Source: Sphaerobacter sp. (GTDB lineage: Bacteria; Chloroflexota; Chloroflexia; Thermomicrobiales; Thermomicrobiaceae). Taken from it: a DNA stretch of 45,013 nt. Position 1 is the first letter of the stretch, and each line of letters opens with the position of its first letter. Below, piece after piece: positions 20,158 through 28,009 of the stretch. The DNA lies in assembly GCF_019683595.1 (NCBI RefSeq), contig NZ_JADGHZ010000011.1:1-45013 (forward strand), written 5' to 3'. Position numbers and translations under genes: made by a program. The notes beneath the pieces are model-generated. The model made no database searches. It was not told the DNA's origin and saw only the letters and a list, made by a program, of their open reading frames with translations.

Positions 20158-20922
20158 ATGCTCACGCGGCGCATTATTCCCTGCCTCGACGTGAAGGCGG
20201 GGCGGGTGGTCAAGGGCGTCCAGTTCCAGGGGCTGCGCGACGCAGGCGACCCGGTCGAGCTGGCACGGCGCTACGACGAGGCCGGGGCGGACGAACTGGT
20301 CTTTCTCGACATAACAGCCAGCAGCGAGGATCGTGACACCATCGTCGACGTGGTGCGGGAGACGGCGCGTCAGGTCTTCATCCCGCTCACCGTCGGGGGT
20401 GGGGTGCGCAGCGCGGACGACATGCACAGGCTGCTCCGCGCGGGCGCGGACAAGGTCAGCGTGAACAGCGCGGCGGTGGCCAACCCGGAGCTGATCGCCA
20501 CGTGCGCTCAGCGGTTCGGATGCCAGTGCGTGGTGCTGGCTATCGATGCCCGGCGGCGGCCGGACGGGGGCTGGGAGGTCTACACCCGGGGAGGTCAGGT
20601 TCCAACCGGCCTCGATGCCGTGGAATGGGCGCGGCGCGGCGTGGAGTTGGGCGCTGGCGAGATCCTGCTGACCAGTATGGACGCCGACGGCACCCAGGAC
20701 GGGTATGACCTCGAGCTGACCCGCGCGGTGGCCGAGGCGACCGGCGTGCCGGTGATCGCCTCGGGAGGAGCGGGAACCCTCGAGCACCTGTATCAAGCAT
20801 TGACGGAGGGCAAGGCGCAGGCCGTCCTTGCCGCGTCAATTTTTCATTACGGAACGTTCACGATCGCGGAGGCGAAAGCCTATCTGGCGGCTCGTGGCGT
20901 CCCGGTTCGACTGGGGCATTAA
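20158..20922 (+). CDS. hisF: Imidazole glycerol phosphate synthase subunit HisF
   Basis: [113 protein letters not shown]. Confidence 0.96.
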   Translation: MLTRRIIPCLDVKAGRVVKGVQFQGLRDAGDPVELARRYDEAGADELVFLDITASSEDRDTIVDVVRETARQVFIPLTVGGGVRSADDMHRLLRAGADKVSVNSAAVANPELIATCAQRFGCQCVVLAIDARRRPDGGWEVYTRGGQVPTGLDAVEWARRGVELGAGEILLTSMDADGTQDGYDLELTRAVAEATGVPVIASGGAGTLEHLYQALTEGKAQAVLAASIFHYGTFTIAEAKAYLAARGVPVRLGH

Positions 20923-20986
20923 TCACGAACAGTGCGTACGTTCGCGCCATTCGTTGCGTATTCGGTGCTGACGCGCTGTCACATGA

Positions 20987-21015
20987 TTGACAGGAACAAG
21001 CGCATGTGCTAGCCT
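20987..21015 (+). promoter_or_regulatory. Putative promoter TTGACA-17-TAGCCT for the NlpC/P60 gene
   Basis: -35 20987-20992; -10 21010-21015; the -35 is embedded in the palindrome CTGTCA-catgat-TGACAG (20976-20993). Confidence 0.55.
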
Positions 21016-21025
21016 GCGACCTATA

Positions 21026-21240
21026 CGGCAGTCTGTTGGTGGCACTCGGGGGAGCGCAACCAGCAACGTGACTGCCGGCGCCGACGCACGACATCCTGTC
21101 TGCAATGCTAATCCGGGCCGGGGATCCGGAAGCGCAGGCCCGCAGCCAGCGGGCCGGGCGGGGTGAAGTGCGTGAGGCCTGTGGCGGCGCACCGGTCCGG
21201 GCGCAGCGGGCGCATCGAGAGGGGACCTCGATGCATGACC
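21026..21240 (+). promoter_or_regulatory. Structured 5' leader of the NlpC/P60 gene; candidate c-di-AMP (ydaO/yuaA-like) riboswitch, unconfirmed
   Basis: Long hairpin cggcagtc (21026-21033)/gactgccg (21070-21077), then aatccgggccggggatccgg and ggggtgaagtgcg, which resemble recalled ydaO elements, then an 8-bp hairpin gcatcgag/ctcgatgc (21212-21234). The conserved 3' GUCAGCUAACC-like segment was not clearly found. Confidence 0.3.
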
Positions 21241-21346
21241 ACCCGCGGCGCACCGCGAGATTGGAGGAGGGTTCAGGCACTGGTTTCCCACCTCCAGTGG
21301 GACAACTGGTATTGCCGGCCACACGGACTCCAGGAGGGAAGGACGA

Positions 21347-22627
21347 TTGGGTGTTCGAAAGAGACGCCACCTGCTCGGTGGTGTCGCTCTCGCTGCGGCG
21401 GTGGCTGTGACGGGGGTTTCGCCAGTCGCCGCGGATACCAACCTCGTCATCGGTGGACAGGCAATCGTAGCGAACACAGATGGTCTCGGCGTCAACCTGC
21501 GTGGCGCCGTCGGGTACGATGCCCCAATCCTGTTCACTGTCTCCGAATCCTCGACAATCAATGTCATCGGAGGGCCGAACACCGCACCGGACGGGTCCGT
21601 CTGGTACAACGTGGAAGTCAACGGCACTCTGGGCTGGATCGTCAGCGATTACCTGACCCTGCCGCCACTTTCGGCTGGCCAGGTCGTTGTCGTGTCCGGG
21701 ACCGAGGGGAACGGGCTCCGGCTGCGTGAGGCCCCGAGCCTGAGCGCAGCGACCCTCACCGTGATGCCCGAAGGGGCGCACGTGAATGTGGCAGGTCCGG
21801 AGCAGACGGACGATCAGGGCATGACGTGGGCCCAGGTGAGCTACGGCGGGCTGACGGGGTATGCGGCCCGCAGCTACCTGTCGCTGGGTAACACCGGTGC
21901 TGCTCCCCAGGCGGTGCAGGTGTCGAACCCGGCGCCGGCGGCTTCGTCGAGCATCGTGGTCGGCGGGAACGCCGAGGTCGTGAACACCGGTGGCGCCGGC
22001 CTGAACCTGCGGAACGACGTGGGTTACGGCGCGGGCATTCAAACGGTGGCCGCCGAGGGCGAAGTGGTCCATGTCATCGACGGACCGCGCTACGACGGCG
22101 CGGGTGACGCTTGGTGGGGCGTCGATTACAAGGGCATTCGCGGCTGGATGATGGGCGCGTACCTGGCGCCGACCGACCGCCAGCCGACGCAGGCCCCGGC
22201 CCCCGCGTTGGCAGGCGGTAACGAGGAGCCGGCGGCTTCGGCTCCGGCCAGCGACATCGGCGCGGCTATCGTCGCCGAGGCGATGAAGTACCTGGGCTAC
22301 CCGTACGTCTGGGGCGGCACGACGCCGGCCGGCTTCGACTGCTCCGGCTTCACCTACTACGTCGTCAACAAGGTACTGGGTGGCGGTTTCCCGCGGGCGA
22401 TGGAGAGCCAGGTGGTGTCGGGGAGCTACGTCGACCCGAGCGATCTGCGACCGGGCGACATCGTGTTCCAGCAGAACACCTACCAGTGGGGGCTGTCGCA
22501 TACCGGGATCTACATCGGCGACGGCAAGTTCATCCACGCGGCGGATGCCAGCACGGGCGTGATCATCAGCAACCTGTGGGACTCCTACTGGAGCCCCCGC
22601 TACTACACGGCGCGCCGCGTCGGCTAG
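21347..22627 (+). CDS. Secreted SH3-domain + NlpC/P60 peptidoglycan hydrolase
   Basis: TTG start with SD (ggagggaagg); signal peptide ending AAD; three SH3-like repeats (GLGVNLRGAVGYDAPIL / GNGLRLREAPSLSAATLTVMPEGAHVNV / GAGLNLRNDVGYGAGIQT); NlpC/P60 YPYVWGGTTPAGFDCSGFTYYV ... LRPGDIVF ... SHTGIYIGDGKFIHAA. Confidence 0.93.
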   Translation: MGVRKRRHLLGGVALAAAVAVTGVSPVAADTNLVIGGQAIVANTDGLGVNLRGAVGYDAPILFTVSESSTINVIGGPNTAPDGSVWYNVEVNGTLGWIVSDYLTLPPLSAGQVVVVSGTEGNGLRLREAPSLSAATLTVMPEGAHVNVAGPEQTDDQGMTWAQVSYGGLTGYAARSYLSLGNTGAAPQAVQVSNPAPAASSSIVVGGNAEVVNTGGAGLNLRNDVGYGAGIQTVAAEGEVVHVIDGPRYDGAGDAWWGVDYKGIRGWMMGAYLAPTDRQPTQAPAPALAGGNEEPAASAPASDIGAAIVAEAMKYLGYPYVWGGTTPAGFDCSGFTYYVVNKVLGGGFPRAMESQVVSGSYVDPSDLRPGDIVFQQNTYQWGLSHTGIYIGDGKFIHAADASTGVIISNLWDSYWSPRYYTARRVG

Positions 22628-22655
22628 CCGGAGCGACCATCCCAACGGAGAATGT

Positions 22656-22685
22656 AACGGACCCGCCCCGAGAGGCGGGTCCGTT
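22656..22685 (+). terminator. Strong hairpin terminator after the NlpC/P60 gene
   Basis: Perfect 12-bp stem aacggacccgcc / ggcgggtccgtt with 6-nt loop ccgaga. Confidence 0.7.
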
Positions 22686-23031
22686 CATGTCTGTGTGGAG
22701 TATGAAGGCTTCGCCCCCCGGGTGCCACCCGATTCAAGCATTCAGGTACACCTCTTGGTCTGACTCTGCTTGTGCTGTGGACGTCGGGGTGGGCGTGTCC
22801 GCGCTGGCCCGCACTGGTGGTCAGGACCCGGGGACGGACTCCTTTGGATGGGCGTGCTCGTGACCCTGGTGGGTGCGCTCTCTGGCCGTCCGGTGGCAGT
22901 CCTCCGGGGCACGACAGCGCCCGCCCGGGTAGCTACGGCTGAGCGGGAGTGTGCTCGCCATGATGGCTACCTGGGCGGGCGCTTGGACGGCCGCTCTTAC
23001 GGTTGAGAGCGTTAGACGTGCCCGGCGTGGG

Positions 23032-24090
23032 CTAGGAGAGGACCTCGTCCTCGGCCAGCTCCTCGGCTTCGGCGGATGCGCCGTCGTAGTTGATGCGGGA
23101 ACGCAGCTCCGGCGAGGCGGCCCGGATCTGCTGCTCGATGTCCCGCATGATGTCCGGGTTCGCCTTCAGGAACTCCTTGACGTTCTCACGGCCCTGGCCG
23201 AGTCGCTCCTCGCCCAGGTAGAACCAGGCGCCCGACTTCCGGATGATGCCGAGGTCGGTCCCGACGTCGATGATGCTGCCGATGGCCGAGATGCCCTCGT
23301 TGTACATGATGTCGAACTCGGCCTGGCGGAACGGGGGCGCGACCTTGTTCTTGACGACGCGGACCCGCGCCCGGATACCGATGCTCTCCTGACCCTGCTT
23401 GATCGTCTCGATCCGCCGGATGTCGAGCCGGACCGACGAATAGAACTTCAGCGCATTCCCGCCGGTCGTCGTCTCCGGGTTGCCGAACATCACGCCGATC
23501 TTCATCCGGAGCTGGTTGATGAAGATGACGGCGGTGCGCGACCGGCTGATGGCGCCGGTGAGCTTGCGCAGCGCCTGGCTCATGAGCCGAGCCTGCAGGC
23601 CGACGTGAGCGTCACCCATATCGCCGTCGATCTCCGCGCGCGGGACCAGGGCGGCGACCGAGTCGATGACGATCACGTCGAGGGCGCCGCTGCGCACCAG
23701 CGTCTCGCAGATCTCCAGCGCCTGCTCGCCGGTGTCGGGCTGAGAGATCAGGAGATCGTCGAGCTTGATGCCGCAGCGCTCGGCGTAGACCGGGTCGAAG
23801 GCATGCTCGGCGTCGATGTAGGCGGCGACACCACCCAGCTTTTGCGCCTCGGCGATGATGTGCTGTGCCAGCGTCGTCTTCCCGCTCGACTCTGGGCCAT
23901 AGATCTCGGTGATGCGGCCGCGCGGGATACCGCCGACTCCCAGCGCGAGGTCGAGGGCGATCGAGCCGGTCGGGATGGCCTCAATTTGGAGGCGCGATTC
24001 TGCCTCGCCCATGCGCATGATCGACCCCTTGCCGAACTGGCGCTCGATCTGCGCCATGGCGAGTTCAATCGCTCGGTCTCGTTCGGACAT
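23032..24090 (-). CDS. recA: Recombinase RecA
   Basis: [122 protein letters not shown]. Start at 24090 preferred over 24132 because of the SD-like aagagagg. Confidence 0.97.
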   Translation of the reverse strand: MSERDRAIELAMAQIERQFGKGSIMRMGEAESRLQIEAIPTGSIALDLALGVGGIPRGRITEIYGPESSGKTTLAQHIIAEAQKLGGVAAYIDAEHAFDPVYAERCGIKLDDLLISQPDTGEQALEICETLVRSGALDVIVIDSVAALVPRAEIDGDMGDAHVGLQARLMSQALRKLTGAISRSRTAVIFINQLRMKIGVMFGNPETTTGGNALKFYSSVRLDIRRIETIKQGQESIGIRARVRVVKNKVAPPFRQAEFDIMYNEGISAIGSIIDVGTDLGIIRKSGAWFYLGEERLGQGRENVKEFLKANPDIMRDIEQQIRAASPELRSRINYDGASAEAEELAEDEVLS

Positions 24091-24134
24091 TCGCCGCTGC
24101 CTCTCTTCTGCGTCGGACTGTGTGCTCGCCATCC

Positions 24135-24150
24135 TAGAAAAAATGTTCTA
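24135..24150 (-). promoter_or_regulatory. SOS/LexA-like operator of recA (TAGAACATTTTTTCTA in the recA orientation)
   Basis: Inverted TAGAA...TTCTA, 11 nt downstream of the recA -10; matches the sequence before the DUF1998 helicase at 13/16 positions. Confidence 0.6.
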
Positions 24151-24161
24151 TTCCGGCCCTA

Positions 24162-24191
24162 ATCATACGAAACCGAAGGGACTCGCGTCAA
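24162..24191 (-). promoter_or_regulatory. recA promoter TTGACG-18-TATGAT
   Basis: Minus strand: -35 at 24186-24191, -10 at 24162-24167, 18-nt spacer. Confidence 0.65.
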
Positions 24192-24204
24192 CGTCCGTAC
24201 AGGG

Positions 24205-24534
24205 TCAGAGTCGCTCGAACCGCTCCACATCCAAGACGAAAACGACCGCGCCGCCGACCTCCACCTCGAAGCTGTCGCTGAGGAACAGGAGCCCCGGTTC
24301 CAGCGCAGGGGTGTACGGCACGGCGACCTGCGTGCGACGGCGACAGACCTGACTGATAATCCCCAGCACCCGCGGAACCTCGGCGTCCTCAACGCCGATC
24401 AGCAGGCTCGTATTTCCGGTGCGTAGCAGGCTGCCGGTACTGCTGATGCGGGTGACGCGATACTGGGACGCCACCAGTTCGCCGACGAGGTTGTCGGCGT
24501 CTTCGTCCTGGACGACCGCCACGATGAGCTTCAT
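24205..24534 (-). CDS. darA: PII-like cyclic-di-AMP receptor (DarA/PstA family)
   Basis: MKLIVAVVQDEDADNLVGELVASQYRVTRISSTGSLLRTGNTSLLIGVEDAEVPRVLGIISQVCRRR, family-typical motifs. Confidence 0.88.
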   Translation of the reverse strand: MKLIVAVVQDEDADNLVGELVASQYRVTRISSTGSLLRTGNTSLLIGVEDAEVPRVLGIISQVCRRRTQVAVPYTPALEPGLLFLSDSFEVEVGGAVVFVLDVERFERL

Positions 24535-24624
24535 CTCGGCTCCCCTCGATCGGGCTGCGGGAGATTCGCCCTCAGCACGGCCTGCATGTCTCGGGGGCCA
24601 ACTGCTCGCAGTATACGGGAGGCA

Positions 24625-26265
24625 TCAACCACCGGCAACAGGCGGCGCGATGCGCTCCGAGGCGCTTGTGGCGTCCTCGTGAATTACGACGCCGGGGATG
24701 TCCTCAAGGACCAACGCACGGCCGCCGAAGACCCGATTGACCTGGGTGGCGTAGGTCAGGGAGCCGGTCAGCACCTGGCGCGGCGGGCCGTCCGCCACGA
24801 CCTCCCCGTCGCCAAGGAGCAGCACGCGGTCGGCGCAGACAGCCGCCAGCTCCACATCGTGGGTGGCCATGACGATGCAGGTGCCGGTGCTGGCGAGGCG
24901 TCGCAGCAGCGCGATCAGGCGCTCCCGCGCCTCACCGTCGAGCCCGCGGGTTGGCTCGTCGAGCAGGAGAACCGCGGGCTTGGCGGCCAGCACAGCGGCC
25001 AGGGCCACACGCTGCCGTTCGCCGGTGCTGAGGTCGCGCGGGTTACGTGCGGCGAGGTGGGCTACCCCTGCCATCTCCAGGGCGGGGCCGACGTCTCCGG
25101 GCACACCGAGCGCCCGTAGGGTGAAGCGCACCTCGGCCGCAACGGTCTCGTTGAACAGCATCGCGCCGGGGTTCTGGGGCAGGTAGGCCACGGTGCGGGC
25201 CAGGTCGGGCGTGGCGGTGCCGGCGATGTCCTGAGCGCGCAAGAGGATGCGACCCGATTGCGGGCGCAGCAGGCCGTTCAGGTGCTTGAGCAGGGTGGTC
25301 TTCCCGGCGCCGTTCCGGCCCATCAGGGCGGTCACGGTTCCCTCGCGGAAGACGGTGGTGATGTCACGCAGCGTCGTTCTCTCGCCGTAGCGGAACGTGA
25401 CTCCCTGCATTTCCAGGACGACATCGCCACCCGCGGGTGGGTCGCCCTGCGGGGCGACCGGGCGCGGCATGCCCTGCGCCATGCGGCGCGCCTCCTGCAC
25501 CGTGAGCGGGAGCGGGTCCCAGCCGAGTGCCAGCCCCAGCCGCACGAGCGGGGGAGGATACGGCAGCGCAGCGGCCACAGCGCGAGGTGGGCCGCTCGTA
25601 ACGACGCTCCCCTCCGAGCCGAGCAGCAGGACGCGCTCGGCCGCCGGGAGGACACGCTCCAGGCGGTGCTCGGCGATGACGATCGTCGTCCCGAGGTCTG
25701 CGTGCAGGCGGTCGAGCACGGAGAGGACCGCTTCGGCGCCCCAGGGGTCGAGCTGCGACGTCGGCTCGTCCAGTGCGAGCACGGGAGGGCGCATTGCCAT
25801 CGCGGCGGCGATCACGACGCGCTGGCGCTCGCCGCCGGAGAGGGACGCGATTTCGCGGTCGCGGAGCGGCGCGATGCCGAGCAGGTCCAGCGCTTCCTCC
25901 ACGCGCAGGCGGATCTCCTGGCGTGGCAGCCCGTAGTTCTCCGGCCCGAAGGCGATCTCGTCTTCAACTCGGTCCATCACCGTCTGTCGCTCGGGGTCCT
26001 GGGCCACGAAGCCGACGATTCGGCCAAGATCGGCCGGCTGTGCCTCGCGGGTGTCGATGCCCTGAACCAGAACCCGGCCGCCGAAGGCGCCGCCGTAGAA
26101 GTGGGGCACCAGCCCGTTGAGCGTGCGCAGCAGGGTCGACTTCCCCGCGCCGGAAGGGCCGGCCACGACGGTGTAGGCGCCGGGGGCCACCTCTTCGGTG
26201 ATGGCGCTGAGCGCGGGCGTCGAGCGCCGTGGGTAGCGGTAGGTCAGCCGGTCGAGGTGGATCAT
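24625..26265 (-). CDS. ECF transporter energy-coupling ATPase, two fused ABC domains (EcfA-EcfA')
   Basis: Two Walker A motifs (GPSGAGKSTLLRTLNGLVPHFYGG; GRNGAGKTTLLKHLNGLLRP), two signature motifs (LSGGERQRVVIA; LSTGERQRVALA), Q-loops FVAQDPERQ and YLPQNPGAMLF. Confidence 0.93.
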   Translation of the reverse strand: MIHLDRLTYRYPRRSTPALSAITEEVAPGAYTVVAGPSGAGKSTLLRTLNGLVPHFYGGAFGGRVLVQGIDTREAQPADLGRIVGFVAQDPERQTVMDRVEDEIAFGPENYGLPRQEIRLRVEEALDLLGIAPLRDREIASLSGGERQRVVIAAAMAMRPPVLALDEPTSQLDPWGAEAVLSVLDRLHADLGTTIVIAEHRLERVLPAAERVLLLGSEGSVVTSGPPRAVAAALPYPPPLVRLGLALGWDPLPLTVQEARRMAQGMPRPVAPQGDPPAGGDVVLEMQGVTFRYGERTTLRDITTVFREGTVTALMGRNGAGKTTLLKHLNGLLRPQSGRILLRAQDIAGTATPDLARTVAYLPQNPGAMLFNETVAAEVRFTLRALGVPGDVGPALEMAGVAHLAARNPRDLSTGERQRVALAAVLAAKPAVLLLDEPTRGLDGEARERLIALLRRLASTGTCIVMATHDVELAAVCADRVLLLGDGEVVADGPPRQVLTGSLTYATQVNRVFGGRALVLEDIPGVVIHEDATSASERIAPPVAGG

Positions 26266-27269
26266 GCCGGCCGCCGTCCGTGTGGGAGCAGCGCGGGCGC
26301 TGCGATCAGGAGCCCTGCCACACCGGGGGCCGGCGCGAACGACGGCCAGGTGAGGCGCGGATAGGGTGAGTAGCTCAGGGCGGCGCTTGCGATGGAGGCC
26401 ACAACGAGGAGCGCGCCGAGCGTTGCCGTCGCCAGCACGGCGGCATCAGACCAGTCCCAGGTCAGGGCACGGTAGCGACTGCGCCCGTGTGCTCCCCGTC
26501 GCACTGCCACGATTAGCGCAACGACGGGGACGAGGAACACGGCGGCCGCGAACCGGTACCCCAGTCCGACCGCCACGGCTGCCACGGCGGCGACCGCAAC
26601 CCCAACGATGGCCCAACGGGCCGGAATGCGCGCCAGGCGTCCGGCACCGAACGCGCGGCTCTCCATCGCCTCGGCCAGGTCAAAGGCGTGCTCAAGGCCG
26701 AGGGTCAGGACAGGAACCAGGAGCGGCGGCACGTCGCGGATCGAGCGGATGCGGAAGCCTCGGGCCATCTGGGCCTCGCGTACCTCCCGGACGGCGCGGA
26801 GCGTCTGCGGGAAGATGCTCAGGCCGATGATGGCTGCGACCCCGACGGCCGCCAGTGGGCCAGGGACCAGCCGGAGCAACGCCGCCCGGTCGACCGCCGC
26901 GCTGAAGGCTGCGGCCAGCAGCAGGAGATCGAAGATCGCTAGCGCAGAAACGAGGCCGTAGACCAGGGCGTTGAGCGTCACCGGCCCACCCACGATGGGG
27001 ATCGCGTCGGGCAGGTGAGCGAGCACCCGGTCTCCGGTGTGGACGGTCAGCAGGTTGAACAGTACGCTGACCGCAGCGACTACCGCCCCGACGCGGAGCA
27101 CGGTCCCCCAAGCGGCCTGGGCCACCGAGCGGCGGTCCAGCGAGAGCAGGACCGCCGTCAGGGCCGCCGTGGCGAGCAGGAGGTAAAGCGGGTTGCGGGT
27201 GGTGACGACCAGCAGCGCCGCCGCACCCGCCCAGGCGACCCAGGCAACCGGGTTCACGCGCTGGCTCAT
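26262..27269 (-). CDS. ECF transporter transmembrane component EcfT (CbiQ-like)
   Basis: ATG at 27269 within a longer ORF; multiple TM segments; coupling-helix region REVREAQMARGFRIRSIRDVPPLLVPVLTLGLEHAFDLAEAMESRAFG (ARG and ESRAFG motifs of EcfT). Confidence 0.93.
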   Translation of the reverse strand: MSQRVNPVAWVAWAGAAALLVVTTRNPLYLLLATAALTAVLLSLDRRSVAQAAWGTVLRVGAVVAAVSVLFNLLTVHTGDRVLAHLPDAIPIVGGPVTLNALVYGLVSALAIFDLLLLAAAFSAAVDRAALLRLVPGPLAAVGVAAIIGLSIFPQTLRAVREVREAQMARGFRIRSIRDVPPLLVPVLTLGLEHAFDLAEAMESRAFGAGRLARIPARWAIVGVAVAAVAAVAVGLGYRFAAAVFLVPVVALIVAVRRGAHGRSRYRALTWDWSDAAVLATATLGALLVVASIASAALSYSPYPRLTWPSFAPAPGVAGLLIAAPALLPHGRRPA

Positions 27270-28009
27270 GACTCGCTCCCGCTTCGCCGCCGGAGCGCGG
27301 TGACCATCGCCACCCCTACAGCGGCTATCAGCAGCGCGCCGAAGGCCAGGTAGGACGTGGGCATCGACCCGTCGTCGTCCGGTGCTCCTGTGCGTGCGGT
27401 GACCTTGCCGCTCGGGTCCACCTCGACGGCCAGCACCGCCGGTGCGGCGCCGTCGCCACCCTGGCGGTCCGCGCCGGTGAGGCGAGCGATCTCGTCGAGC
27501 GTGATGGCTGGCAACTGGGGATCGTCCGCTGCCCAGGACCACCCATCCACATCGCGGTCGCGGACGACGCGGTTGTCCGGGCCGTTCATCTCGACGTTCC
27601 AATTGCCGTCCGGCGTCAGGCTGAGGTACTGCCAGTAGTTGGATGGGTTCTCGTCGCTGTGGCAGAAGCAATCGTCGGAGGGACAGCCCTCGCCGTCGAG
27701 TGAGCAGATGGCCGTGCCGAGCCCGCTGAAGGCGGTGACCTCCGTAGCCAGCCCGGATCGGTTCAGCAGCTCCGTACCAGTGATCTCCGGCTCGGTGAAC
27801 TCGACGTAGACGTAAACCAGGCGGCCATCGCCGTGGCGGACCACCAGTCCCGCCGCGTTGGTGTCGGCGGCTCGGGCGCTGGGGGAGAACGTGAGTGCGG
27901 CGAGTAGGGCGAGCGCCGCCAGCGCGCCGAACACGCGGGTCGCAAGCAACACAGCCGGGCGTCCCGACCCGGAGCGGCCGGGAGGCAGAATGGTGTCGTT
28001 CTTCATCAC
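27266..28009 (-). CDS. Membrane-anchored DUF4430-like (transcobalamin C-terminal-like) protein
   Basis: N-terminal signal/TM, extracellular AGLVVRHGDGRLVYVYVEFTEPEITGTELLNRSGL...SNYWQYLSLTPDGNWNVEMNGPDNRVVRDRDVDGWSWAADD, C-terminal TM SYLAFGALLIAAVGVAMVTALRRR. The YW-x-W-x-V-x-DGD-x-x-GWSW pattern is DUF4430-like. Confidence 0.7.
   Translation of the reverse strand: MMKNDTILPPGRSGSGRPAVLLATRVFGALAALALLAALTFSPSARAADTNAAGLVVRHGDGRLVYVYVEFTEPEITGTELLNRSGLATEVTAFSGLGTAICSLDGEGCPSDDCFCHSDENPSNYWQYLSLTPDGNWNVEMNGPDNRVVRDRDVDGWSWAADDPQLPAITLDEIARLTGADRQGGDGAAPAVLAVEVDPSGKVTARTGAPDDDGSMPTSYLAFGALLIAAVGVAMVTALRRRSGSES

Noticed and set aside
20925-20946. CGAAC...CGTTCG near the NlpC/P60 promoter as another SOS box
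   Set aside because: Half-sites are about 9 nt apart instead of 4 and do not match the recA/helicase operator.
20858-22645. 595-aa minus-strand ORF
   Set aside because: Antisense to the SH3/NlpC-P60 gene and its leader; low-complexity composition.
24091-24132. Upstream recA start ([14 protein letters not shown]...)
   Set aside because: It starts 2 nt from the operator and lacks a good SD, whereas ATG at 24090 has aagagagg and matches usual RecA N-termini.
22951-24162. 403-aa plus-strand ORF
   Set aside because: Antisense to recA; shadow ORF.
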